A DNA stretch of 64,000 nt from Babylonia areolata. Lineage: Eukaryota > Mollusca > Gastropoda > Neogastropoda > Buccinidae. Positions 52,767 through 62,000 of the stretch are shown here, piece by piece. Every line of letters begins with the position of its first letter. Positions within the stretch are counted from its first letter, which is position 1. The translations under genes and the position numbers were made by a program. A model generated the notes under the pieces. That model was given only the letters and a program-made list of their open reading frames with translations, was not told the DNA's origin and made no database searches. The stretch lies in contig NC_134895.1 in assembly GCF_041734735.1 (NCBI RefSeq), positions 11,799,927 to 11,863,926 on the forward strand, read 5' to 3'.

Positions 52767-55700
52767 CATATGCATAAATGTGACTGAGAAAGAAGGGTGG
52801 GAGAAGGGGCCAAGGAGGATGTGGAATCATCTCTAAAGTAAGGAAAAATTATGTGCGGTTAATGATATGAAGGTGGTTTAACTCACTCCGGACGACAAGT
52901 TTTCTCCCTTGCTTTTCCCCACAGACGGCCCATTTGTAAGGGTTTGGAAAAAAATTACAAAAAATACAAAATACTGTATAAGAAAATGAAACTTTCAGAA
53001 CTGGTTTATTACGTTGAGCTATTACATATAAAAAAAATCAAATTTCTCATCTTATTTTTACAGTTTTGCCATATGTAGAAAATACTGCCAATTTTTCACC
53101 CCGAATCACCATACTCATGCTTGCTTTCTGCATTAAATTCACTTTCTTCTTCGTCATCATCCACCTCTTAATGTCCGACCCATCAGTTTGTAGCATTTCA
53201 AGTACTTCGGCAACCCTAAAACATTGCCGTCACTGCCTTGTTCGCTTCACAACATTCTGAGAAGAGGCCGCTTTGCTAACGGGCTGGCACGCGAGCAGAC
53301 GACCGGTCAGTGACTTTGTCAGCGTGTGTGCGACACAGGCCACACATCCCAGACTAGCCAATCATACTGTTCGATTGTGGAGTGACCCAGAATAGCGCAC
53401 TCTGCTTGGCTGATCACAAAATCACGTGTACAGCGCATGATGGAATTTTACTTTTGGAGAATGCTATTCCATTCCTTCGTTCGAAACCGAATACGTTTTG
53501 TGTAGGAATGCGTGAGCATTCCTTCGTCCGGAAAGAGTTAAAAAGAAAAAAAATTAAAGACTGAACTTGAAGCAAAAGTATTTTTAGGGGGGTTGTTTGG
53601 CTCATTTATTGCCCATGTAGTTTCCAGTGCCTTGAGACTGATCCAGTTGTAGGACATGCTGTGACTGTGGCTGAAGGCTTCCTTCTGTCTGTCTGTCTGA
53701 CAGGACCAGGTAGAAAGGAACAAGCTGCAGGTGTACTGGAAGCATCTTTCTGCTGTCATCGTTGCCTGCCTGGCTCTCTTCATCTTCGACATGTGTGAAA
53801 GGTAAACCTGCCTCTCTCTGCAGCAGGTGGTTTTTTGTGTTTGGAGGTGACTCGTGTTGTTCTTAGTTTGCTTGTGTCCTGGTGGAACTTGGATGATTTT
53901 TTACTCACATGTGAAAACAAAGTGAGTCATTGACATTGATGGATGAAGCTTACTTCTTGTGAAACTGAATCTTAGAATGCTTGTGCTTTTTTTTACATAT
54001 TTTTTTTTATGATTTGTCAATGAATACATGTGTCATGATAAATTGTCAAACTGTATTTTTATGAAAAATTATCAGTCCCACCATTGGGATAGTGGGGGAT
54101 CTTTCAGTATAAACAGTATGCCTACCTTCTGGAAATTCTGTGTTGCAAATGTTCTTGGTTTATTTGCATGAATGTGACTGTTACTTGTGTCTAGTTTTTC
54201 TTTTTATAGGTGTTTGTTTTTTTATGTGTATGGTTGTTTTTTTTAATATTCTATCAGATTGATATTACAGTTTTCCAGCCATTATGGCAAATGACAGCAA
54301 AAGATAAAAAGATTGAACTAAGAAACTTAGTCCTGATATATGCCATCAAACATTTTTCTCTGTATCCACTGTAACCGTGTACCATGAAAATGATCATGTG
54401 TTCACTTTCATGAAGGTGCCAAACATTCTTTTTCAGCTTTCCAAAGTCCAAATAAAATTTAGATCATTTCTTTAACTTGAAATATCTTTTAATATGTCAA
54501 ACACGATGTGACAAAAACAAAAACTCTCATTATCATATTCACGTCATTTGTAAGCTGTGTATTACAATGTCACATATGACAAGTCTTGGGCAGGTCACTG
54601 ATCACAGAGTACTGAAGGACCTGTAATGTGCGAGGTGGTGGTGTGTTGCAGGGGAGTACAGCTGTCCAACCCATTCTACAGTATCTGGGCCTCCAGCATG
54701 GGCACCAACATGGCTGTATCCTTCATACTCTATTGACTGGTCAGCGTTAAATATCTCTACACTGTGTCAAGCTGGTCAGCTTTAAACATCTCTACATTGT
54801 GTCAAGCTGATCATCTCTACACTGTGTCAAGCTGGTCAGCCTTAAACATCTCTACACTGTGTCAAGCTGATCAGTGTTATAGATGTCTACATTCTGTCAA
54901 GCTTGTCAGTGTTATCTCTTATATTGATCTCACTTTCTGCTGGTCGTCATTATCACTGTCATTTTGCTCTTGTTAAGGGTTTTACCCTTACACAGCCAGT
55001 CGATTTCGAGTGCAAAATTCCCTCGTGCTATAAATACAGAATCAGTTGTATCTAAGACTAGCTGGGGATTCCCCTGTGATGTGTAGAAAATATGGCTTGT
55101 CCTACCACCGAAAATTAAGAGCAGTAGGTTCATGGATAACAGACCTATGATCTGTGATGTGGGTGTTCTACCCAGCTGGTGCTGAAATGAGACATTGGTG
55201 GTGAAAGGGATTTCAAAGTAAACTGCATACACCCTCTTTTTTGTTCTTTAGTAAGGACAGAGACTTTTACAGATCTGTTAGTTATGAATTTCCTGTTAAG
55301 TAGCTGAATTATCATTTTTGCATGGAACAAGAAGAAAGCAGATGTCATTGTGCTGTTCAGTGTGTCTTGATTTTGGAGCATGATTTTACCTCAGAAGCTC
55401 CTACGTATTCTGCACCTTTGCCTCAATGGTGTGAATACTTGACAGTGGTCAGTGAGTCAAATTTCAGGTCAGAAGAATCAGAACATAAGCGCTTACTGTG
55501 AAATTCACCTGGTGGATGTGACTCAGTCATTTGGGTCAGAAAGGGGAAGATGGTAGAATGGTTAAGATGCTTATATGCCAGTACAGTGTCCATGACAGTC
55601 TGGGTTCAATTCCTGCCCTCTCCCTTTCTCCCAAGATTGATTGCAAAATCAAACCAAGCATCCAGTCATTCAGATGAGATGATTAACCGAGGTCCAATGC

Positions 55701-56150
55701 ACAGCATGCACTTGGCGCATTGAAAAAAACCCATGGCATCAAAAGAGTCGTCCACTGGACAAAATTCTGAAGAAGAAATCCACTCTGACAGGTACACAAA
55801 TATATGCACGCACTGAATGCCTGACAAGAGTGTTGGGTTGTGCTGCTTTCAGGCATCTGCCTGATAGATAAAGTGTAACGTATATATGGATTAGTCAGAC
55901 AGAGGACAGCTATGCCTCCTTGAGAATGTGTAACTGGGTCAGATCCTTGACCGGTGTCCAGCTGGCGTTCATCATCATGGCGGGCATGGCAGCCTGTGGC
56001 TACTTCTTCTTCCTGTCCTTCATGATCTTCAAGGTGTTCCGCAACATCAGCGCCAAGGCCAGCTCCCTGCCCCAGATGAGCTGTGTCCGCCAAAAGTTCT
56101 ACATTGTCAGTGACTCACTTTCATCTTTACTCTCTCTCTCTCTCTCTCTC

Positions 56151-56181
<31 letters not shown>

Positions 56182-57202
56182 CTCTCACTTGCTACATTTT
56201 TTTGTGCTCCAGAATTTGGGATGTTTTGTTCTAGAAATTTTGATAATGCTGCATAATGATGGGGATGATGATAAAGTTGCTATGGGGGTGTGACAGCCTG
56301 ACAAAGCTGTACTCTCATGATATTTCCCAGCATCCCAAATATGCAATTGCAAAGTGGATGACCCTCAGCTGTGTCATCCCAGTCTTTCCATTTGAGCCTG
56401 TAGTGTGCTGATCTCTGGGTAGGAGCCATGGGCTTGAAAGAAAACCCACCTTTGATAGGGCTTGAAGCTATGTAGTCCTCAGTCCATGACTTGTACCACT
56501 TTGCTATAGTGGCTGGTCTCTTGCTGCTTGTTATCTACACATACAGGCTTTCAGGAAGGTGGCAGACTGATAAAGACATTCATCTGCCAGTACAAAGTCC
56601 ATGAGGCTATGAATTCGAATCCAACTCTCATCTTTTCTCCCAAGTTTCACTAGAAAATCAGACTGAGGGTCTGGTCTTTAGGATGAGATGACAAACTGAG
56701 GTCCTGTGTGTAGCATGCACTTGCGCCTATGGAAACGAGAGTGTTGTTCTCTGGCAAAATTTTGTTGAAGAAATTCACTCTGATAGGTACTCAGAGATAT
56801 ATATATGTGTGTGTGTGTATGTGTGTCGGGCATCTGCCCAGCAGATGTGGTGTAGCGTAATATTGATTTATCCGAACGCGTTGCTGCCTCCTTGAGAAAC
56901 TGAAACTGAAAAGCTTCAGGAGGAATGCATTCCTTTTGCATTTCATTTCATTGATAAAGCCAGACTGTCACAGCTTCCCCCCCCCCCTCCCCGCCCCCTC
57001 CTCCCACATACAGACACACACACACTGGTGACACTGTGTCCATTGCAGGGAGTGATCTTCCGCTTCAAGTTCCTGATGATCACCACATTGCTGTGTGCCG
57101 CGCTGACCGTCATCTTCTTCATCATCAGCCAGGTCAGCGAGGGGTCATGGAAGTGGGGGGACGACGGCATCGCTTTGGAGTACAGCAGTGCTTTCCTCAC
57201 TG
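44003..57202 (+). CDS. WLS: Wntless (WLS/Evi), Wnt cargo receptor, 3' end outside window
   Basis: Wntless binds palmitoleoylated Wnts in the ER and carries them through the Golgi to the plasma membrane. Exons: 44003-44108, 44907-45194, 47493-47629, 48263-48424, 49321-49457, 49959-49999, 50753-50880, 53704-53801, 54652-54715, 55962-56105, 57049-57202. All phases agree; 486 codons are seen of about 540 in human. Matching blocks include MAG..LE.LSTKKL at the start, [75 protein letters not shown], and IFRFKFLM. The AP2-type tyrosine signal YEGL of human is YIGV here, across the exon 10/11 joint. The final membrane segment (YGMWNLY in human) and the KEAQE-like tail must lie right of 64000. Confidence 0.95.
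44907..45194 (+). CDS. WLS: WLS exon 2: lumenal Wnt-binding domain, first part
   Basis: 96 codons of the lumenal domain: [20 protein letters not shown], ... [20 protein letters not shown], ... [20 protein letters not shown]. Human has VKCVDARK ... WFVPWGP and ANDIVFSVHIPLPHMEMSPW. Phase 1 both ends. Confidence 0.92.
45290..45355. repeat. (CA)n(TA)n(GA)n compound microsatellite
   Basis: CA, TA and GA runs in succession directly before the SINE-C tail. Confidence 0.93.
45350..45900 (-). mobile_element. SINE-C long variant
   Basis: Shares CCAAGCTCTAAGCACTTTAC and CTGGGAGATCAGAAAAATCT with the 36465 copy; its B box is badly decayed. WLS intron 2. Confidence 0.8.
45901..47492 (+). other. WLS intron 2 remainder, with a retroelement end-like block
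   Basis: AT-rich DNA. At about 46795-46975 ATGTCAAACTGATGCAAACC and nearby sequence repeat, inverted, the block at 35110-35205 beside the DIRS-like fossil. A TAG/CTA run sits near 46985-47025 and a LINE-tail-like AGGCCTCACGGCC at about 47045. Confidence 0.45.
47493..47629 (+). CDS. WLS: WLS exon 3: lumenal domain
   Basis: [20 protein letters not shown] then [20 protein letters not shown]; human DVSLAYRDDAFAEWTEMAHE. The donor GAG|GTAGAC is weak. Confidence 0.88.
48048..48172 (-). mobile_element. SINE-C 3' fragment
   Basis: TTCGTGGGCTGCAACTCCCA and CAGCCATACTCTGTTTT match the reverse of SINE-C ends; it lies about 90 bp before WLS exon 4. Confidence 0.75.
48263..48424 (+). CDS. WLS: WLS exon 4: lumenal domain end
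   Basis: [20 protein letters not shown] then [20 protein letters not shown], matching human YYECDVLPFMEIGSVAHKFY and LLNIRLPV. Phase 0 both ends. Confidence 0.93.
48590..49190 (+). repeat. tandem and diverged copies of a ~170-bp dispersed repeat
   Basis: CTAAGGGAGGTCACTACCCT, ATTGGTCCTCATGAGTGGGG and ACAGGACAGGAATTAGACCT occur at about 48840 and 49020, with an older copy at 48596. Relatives occur at 16480-16660 and, inverted, at 57395-57510. Family unknown. Confidence 0.8.
49321..49457 (+). CDS. WLS: WLS exon 5: TM2
   Basis: [20 protein letters not shown] then [20 protein letters not shown], matching human [20 protein letters not shown] and WYWRRITMMSRP. Donor AG|GTGTGT followed by (GT)n. 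Confidence 0.95.
49959..49999 (+). CDS. WLS: WLS exon 6: 41-nt exon
   Basis: [14 protein letters not shown] corresponds to human KVIFALGISMTFIN. Acceptor TTTCTTCCAG and donor T|GTGAGT; phases 2 and 1 fit. Confidence 0.9.
50730..50752 (+). promoter_or_regulatory. (GT)n in place of a pyrimidine tract at the exon 7 acceptor
   Basis: GTGTGTGTGTGTGTGTGTGC then AG|TCCCC. The last 20 bases before the splice site are UG repeats in RNA, a known binding context for TDP-43 and CELF proteins. Confidence 0.6.
50753..50880 (+). CDS. WLS: WLS exon 7: TM3-4
   Basis: [20 protein letters not shown] then [20 protein letters not shown], matching human IPVEWFSIGFDWTWMLLFGD and [20 protein letters not shown]. 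The acceptor follows a (GT)n run instead of pyrimidines, and the donor is copied into a 59-bp array. Confidence 0.95.
50838..51850 (+). repeat. 59-bp minisatellite built from the WLS exon 7 end and its donor
   Basis: About 15 units, each carrying CCCATCTTTGTCGGGGAACA, CATGATG|GTAAGT and AACAGCAGTGCTGCTGTCCT. The founder is the exon 7/intron 7 junction. In at least eight units the former TTCTGGCTC has become TTCTAGCCC or TTCAGCCC, creating an AG just before 27 phase-0 bases that translate PIFVGEHMM and end at GTAAGT or GTAAGA. Long minus-strand frames here come from the repeat. Confidence 0.94.
52010..52642 (-). mobile_element. SINE-B copy split by a TTAA-flanked insertion
   Basis: The SINE tail (CAGTTTCAGTTTC) lies at 52012-52038 and the body and head at 52276-52642; the two parts join at the TTAA that flanks the inserted element. 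The B box has decayed (GGCTTCAAATCC). Confidence 0.82.
52043..52271. mobile_element. TTAA-flanked MITE, 229 bp, nested in SINE-B
   Basis: TTAA at 52039-52042 and 52272-52275. The ends read inward are CTCTCTCCATACGAACGG and CTCACTCAGTACGGCCAG (12 of 18 match). Other SINE-B copies show the uninterrupted site. Confidence 0.78.
52719..52764. repeat. (GT)n microsatellite
   Basis: GT run in WLS intron 7. Confidence 0.93.
52882..53537 (-). mobile_element. TTAA-flanked piggyBac-like element, 656 bp
   Basis: TTAA at 52878-52881 and 53538-53541. Ends CTCACTCCGGACGA and CTCTTTCCGGACGA inward (12 of 14). The minus strand inside reads [15 protein letters not shown], the acidic N-terminal style of piggyBac-like transposases; the catalytic part is missing. 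Confidence 0.78.
53704..53801 (+). CDS. WLS: WLS exon 8: TM5
   Basis: [20 protein letters not shown] then [13 protein letters not shown], matching human DQHERNHIAGYWKQVGPIAV and [11 protein letters not shown]. Acceptor after CTGTCTGTCTGTCTGACAG. Confidence 0.95.
53903..53928. repeat. GACTCACTT hairpin repeat, copy 2
   Basis: ACTCACATGTGAAAACAAAG then TGAGTC, a diverged relative of the 30223 copy sharing AAACAAAGTGAGTC. Confidence 0.65.
54652..54715 (+). CDS. WLS: WLS exon 9
   Basis: [20 protein letters not shown] then A, matching human GVQLTNPFYSIWTTDIGTEL. The donor GCT|GTATCC is weak; a short minisatellite starts at once. Confidence 0.9.
54716..54915 (+). repeat. short minisatellite right after the exon 9 donor
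   Basis: Four to five units of CTGGTCAGCNTTAAACATCT and CTACACTGTGTCAAG with variable length. The first starts about 20 nt into the intron. Confidence 0.85.
54916..55542 (+). other. WLS intron 9 stretch without features
   Basis: No exon, SINE or known element recognised in about 600 bp. Confidence 0.5.
55543..55927 (+). mobile_element. SINE-B copy just upstream of WLS exon 10
   Basis: Head AAGATGGTAGAATGGTTAAG, decayed B box (GGTTCAATTCC), body AACCGAGGTCCAATGC and tail GCCTCCTTGAGAATG. It ends 34 bp before the exon. Confidence 0.83.
55962..56105 (+). CDS. WLS: WLS exon 10: TM6 and cytosolic loop
   Basis: [20 protein letters not shown] then [20 protein letters not shown]; human MAFIIVAGICLCLYFLFLCF and VFRNISGKQSSLPAMS. 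A SINE-B ends about 30 bp upstream of the acceptor. Confidence 0.95.
56116..56185. repeat. (CT)n/(CTGT)n microsatellite
   Basis: CT run followed by CTGT repeats soon after the exon 10 donor. Confidence 0.9.
56548..56911 (+). mobile_element. SINE-B copy
   Basis: AGGAAGGTGGCAGACTGATA head, GAATTCGAATCCAACTC B box region, CAGCAGATGTGGTGTAGCG and a GAAACTGAAACTG end. Confidence 0.82.
57049..57202 (+). CDS. WLS: WLS exon 11: TM7
   Basis: [20 protein letters not shown] then [20 protein letters not shown], matching human [20 protein letters not shown] and VIFFIVSQVTEGHWKWGG. Ends G|GTCAGT in phase 1; the next exon is not in the window. Confidence 0.95.
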
Positions 57203-59082
57203 GTCAGTCAGTCAGTCAGTGTTCTGTGTGGGGGCTGTGTCCCAACATGTTAGCATGTCGTGTTGTGTTGCACTGCTTTGGAGTACTTGTCAGTCGTTTC
57301 ATTGTGTAGTGCCAGATTTTTTTTTTTTTTCAAGTTGTGAAAGTGTGTGTGATCTCCTACGTCTGTATAACTTCCCTTTAATTACACATACTTAACCGTG
57401 ACCCACTAGTGCAGACTCTGGCAGGGCTCTAACATTCCTGTCCTGTGCAATCTGCTATCCGCCTATGTGGAGAAAACGAAAGTAGCTATGGCTGATAACC
57501 ACCCCCTTTGTGGTAATTATGTAAGACATTGATGATGAGTATGCAGCTTAAGTGGGAGTACTTCCGCATTACACAGATTTCTGTTTTGACTTTTTTTTAA
57601 GATATTTTTTTCTCCTGTATTTTACTTTGTTTTGGTATTAAGACACACACTTCATTTTGGCCGCCCATGAAACCCGGCTGCAAAAGTTTCAGTATTACTT
57701 AGGAAACCTGAGTCTCTCCTACCCATGATGTATCAAAACAGTGACTTCAGTGTTGAGGGGTTGTCCTAAAGGTTAAAGTCAACAGAAGGTGGTGGTAGGT
57801 CCTGTGTTGCTGGAGGCTGTTCTGTGATAAACCGAGGTCCCATGTGCAACACGCACTTGGTGCGCTGAAAAAGAACCCATGGTAGTCTAGTCCGATGTTG
57901 GCACTCGATTATAAGGATCGTTCAGTTTGGTACGATTTTGTGATAAGAAGCAGTAGACAAGCTCGTTGCATATTTTCTCGATTAAGAGGATGACACACTC
58001 TGTTCCCTTTCAATTTAATGTTGTATGAACACAAAAAAGAAGGACTATATGCCATCGCACATGTGGCGTGCGCGATGCGCGCGTGGGATGTTCTGACCCA
58101 GCCATTCATAAGCTCAGCCAATCAGATGCCGAGAAGCGCGTCAGCCGACACTGTGGTACTCCGCTGCCAGTTCTGAAGCAAACGACGTAAATTATCCGCT
58201 GCATGTTGTATTTACGAACATGCGGTAAGCATGGGGGGGGGGGCGAAAGGAGATGCATTATAATAGTGATATAATATCGAAATATCGACATCATATCGGT
58301 TTGAATTATTTAATAGGCATAGACTGACTCAGTAAACACTGACACGAGCTGCTGTTGCTGCTGCTGCTGCTGGCCGCCATGTGCTCGCTGTGTGTGATCG
58401 CTGTTGAAGAGTGTTTGCTACGAGGTCAGATTTCGGGTTATGTGTACTAGTAAGAGATCTGTTGAATTCATTTGTGAACAACTTGTCCTTAAGAGCCGAA
58501 TGGCTAGTAGGACGTTAATCCAACCACGTAGACTGTTGACTGAACTCAACACTCACAGGTAACACACAAGGAGATATGACTTCACTCATTGTATTAGAGA
58601 CCCTGAAATCGGTTTCTGAGAGAGAGGGGATGGAGAGGGTGTGTTATTATGGTGAGGTAGGGGGGGGGGGGTTGGTGGTGGTGGTGGTGGTAGTGTTAGT
58701 GTCTGTGAGCTACATGTATGCGAGTGTGCAGTGTGTATGTTTGGGGGGAGGGGGGTATGTAACATATGAATGTATCCAAAAGTAAAACGCACGTGTGCGC
58801 AAGGGTGTGTGTGTGTGTGTGTGTGTGTGTTTCTGAAATCTATATTTATCATGCTACACATGCACACAGCATTATAATTGCTTAATTACCATTGTGTAAC
58901 TTTAGATTCCTTTACTATCCAATTCAGGCTTTGCCCAATTCATCACAACTAAAACAACAAGAAAGCAGTTCTCCTTCACCTGTTGTCCACCTATACACGA
59001 TGTACACTTGGGGCAGAAAGTCAGTACTGACCGCTAGAGGACACGCTAGTTGATCGACAGTGTAGTGAGGACAGCTCCAGTC
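57203..59082 (+). other. WLS intron 11, left part: repeats and candidate 5' flank of the nested ORF
   Basis: Holds an inverted copy of the 170-bp dispersed repeat (57395-57510), a SINE-B core fragment (57825-57882), a relatively GC-rich, CpG-containing segment (58050-58480), G-rich and GT runs (58660-58830), and no exon. The GC-rich segment may contain the promoter of the large ORF; no terminal inverted repeat could be paired within the window. Confidence 0.45.
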
Positions 59083-62000
59083 ATGGCAGATTCCACTGGG
59101 TTACATGCTGTTACTGAAGAAGAAGCTGTCAGAGGAGATGACAGCTTGTCCACTAGGACCGTGACTCTGACTTCAGCTGATGATTTCACAACTGCTGCAG
59201 GTGAACCAACAAACTTGCCGACATCTCACCAGGAAAACGTGCCTTCTCAGCTCCCAGAATGTTCCTACAATATTCCTACTGAAACATCAACCATCAGCTG
59301 GGATCTGTGTGCTTTATGTCAAACCAACAAAGAGGAAAAACTCATCAATCCATCAGAAAGTAAGTTTGCCAAGTCAGGAGTGCAACTAGGGTACACGCAT
59401 ACAGTTGAGAACATTTTAAAACTTAGGGAACTGGGGAGATTGAATCTTCCAATAAAGAAAGAACTCTTGGATGAAGGTGTAGACATGGTTTCTGTTTTTG
59501 AAACAAATAAAGCGCTGTGGCACAGAACTTGTCGGAATAAAGTTGACAATCAGAAAGTGGAGCGAGCAATGAGGGCAGCCAAAAAACGTGAGATCGGTGA
59601 AGGACAAAACGAAAGTCCAATAAAAACTCGCAAGATGATGGGTCAGAGTCTTGAAAGGACGCAAAGCTGTTTTTTCTGCAGTGGTGACGATACCAGCGAA
59701 ACTTTGTTCAGTGCTCGCACATTTTCTATTGATAAAACTGTTCGTGAATATGCCGAGACTCTTCAAGACAGAGTTCTTCTGGGGAAATTTTCCGGAGGAG
59801 ACATGCATGCATTAGATGCAAGATACCATTCGAAGTGTTTGCTTCGACTGCACAACCGCCACAGAGTACACATGAAGAAGCAAAACAGCAGCAGTACTTC
59901 TACAGAGCAGAGCCTTGACGTTGTTGTACTTAGTGAACTTGTCTTTTTCATTGATGGAGAGAGAGAAAACCCAAACCTGCCCATTTTCAAATTGTCTGAA
60001 CTCAGCAAAATGTATGATAGGAGAATGCAGGACTTGGACCCAACATATGACAGGAAAGTGAATTCAACAAGACTAAAAGACAGACTTCTTGGTCAAATTG
60101 TGGACCTACGAGCTCAGAAACAGGGGAAGGATGTAGTCCTGCTTTTTGATGCAGACATGAGCGCCATTGTCAGTACAGCAAGTCAAGGAGACAATGATGC
60201 TTTTCATCTTGCCCGAGCCGCACAGATTGTACGCAGAGATATTCTTTCAAAAGAATTTGCTTTTGATGGCACTTTTAATCCAGGGATAGAAGACAGTGTT
60301 GTCCCACCCAGTCTTTGTGCACTGATTGGCATGACTATGCATGGCACACGTTTTGATGCTGACAGTGCACACAACGATGTCAAGCTGAAATCAGTTCTGT
60401 CAGTCTCAGAGCTAATGATGTTCAACACGAAAAAGAAAGAAGTTGGAAACAAGACACCCTCTTCCAAACAGTACCACACAAGAACTCGGGAAACACCACT
60501 GGCTGTCTACATTAGCCTGATGATATATTTTCGAACAAGACAAAGAGAACTGATTGATAAACTTTCTGAACAGGGACTATGCATCTCTTACAGCAGGACA
60601 ATGGAAATTGTCACTCAGCTTGGCAACTCAGTGTCTTCAAGATTTGAGGAAGAGCAATGTGTATGCCCACCAAAGTTGAAGGAAGACCTTTTCACTGTTG
60701 GGGCTGTTGACAATATTGACCACAACACATCATCATTGCGATCCAAAGACTCTTTTCATGGCACTGCCATATCTCTTATGCAGTTTCCGACAACAGAAAA
60801 CCCAGGCGTTCCAAGAGGAATACCCCTGATCATCCATAAAGCAAGCAGCAATGATGTCACCCCAATGCCTGCAGAATACACAGATGTCACAGAGGTCAGC
60901 CTCGTCAGAGAATGTTATGCACCAGAAACTCTTGGTGATGTGAAGACACAGTCTGATGCCCTTATGGCTTCAAGGACAAGGGAAAACGAGTGGCTGTCAA
61001 ATGTTGATGCTTTGAGAGCCAAAGAAAGTCTGAGCGCAGAAGATAACATGTCATGGGCTGCATTTCATGCTAGCAAGCAACCAGTGGAACGACCTGTCTG
61101 CAATATGGCTCTGCTGCCACTTTTCACAGAGAAAGCACAGTCAGCTTCTATGATCCTTCATGCCATGAATCTCATCAGGCAAGCAGTGCAGCGCCTCAAC
61201 CCCCAGCAAATACCTGTGATTACAGCAGACTTGCCTCTGTACGCTATTTGCAAACAGATTCAATGGCAACGGCCACAGACACATGGGGAAGAAAAGTATG
61301 TTGTCATGCTTGGGGGATTACACATTGAGATGAACATCTTGAAGTTGCTGGGAGATTGGCTGAATGGGAGTGGATGGAAAACGGCACTTGTTCAGGCTGG
61401 TGTCACTACAAGTGGAAGAGTGGATGCCATATCAAATGGCTCACAAGTCACAAGAGCAAGGTATGCCCATCAAGTGACAGCAGCAGTCCTACACCTTCTC
61501 CAGCGGGCAGCTTTTGATGACTACATACAGCTTCGAGATGGAGCAGAAACACCACTGTCATTCATGTCATGGCATCAGAAAATGTTCTCAGAAAAGCCCC
61601 AGTTTGCCTTCTGGTCTATGGCATTATATCTGGAGCTTCTCTACCTTCAGTTTGTGCGTTCTCTGAGATCAGCTGATTTCAGACTGTATGTGCAATGTCT
61701 TGGTGAATTTGCACCATGGATGTTCACACTCAATCATTCGAATTATGCTCGATGGCTTCCAGTTCACATCAGAGACATGGTACAGCTGCCAACCAAAGCT
61801 CCTTCCACATATGCAGAGTTCATAAAGGGGCATTTTGTGGTGCAGAAAACTGGGCGTGTCTTTTCTGCCATGGCCATTGACCAAGCCCATGAACAACTCA
61901 ATGAACAGATGAAAGCAGATGGTGGCATTGTAGGACTGACTGACAATCCAACAGCTTTGCTCAGATGGATCACAGCAGGTCCAGAGGTGCAACGGATCTT

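Noticed and set aside
59050-59082. Start of the large ORF at 59050
   Set aside because: The codon there is TTG. The first ATG in frame, with good context, is at 59083.
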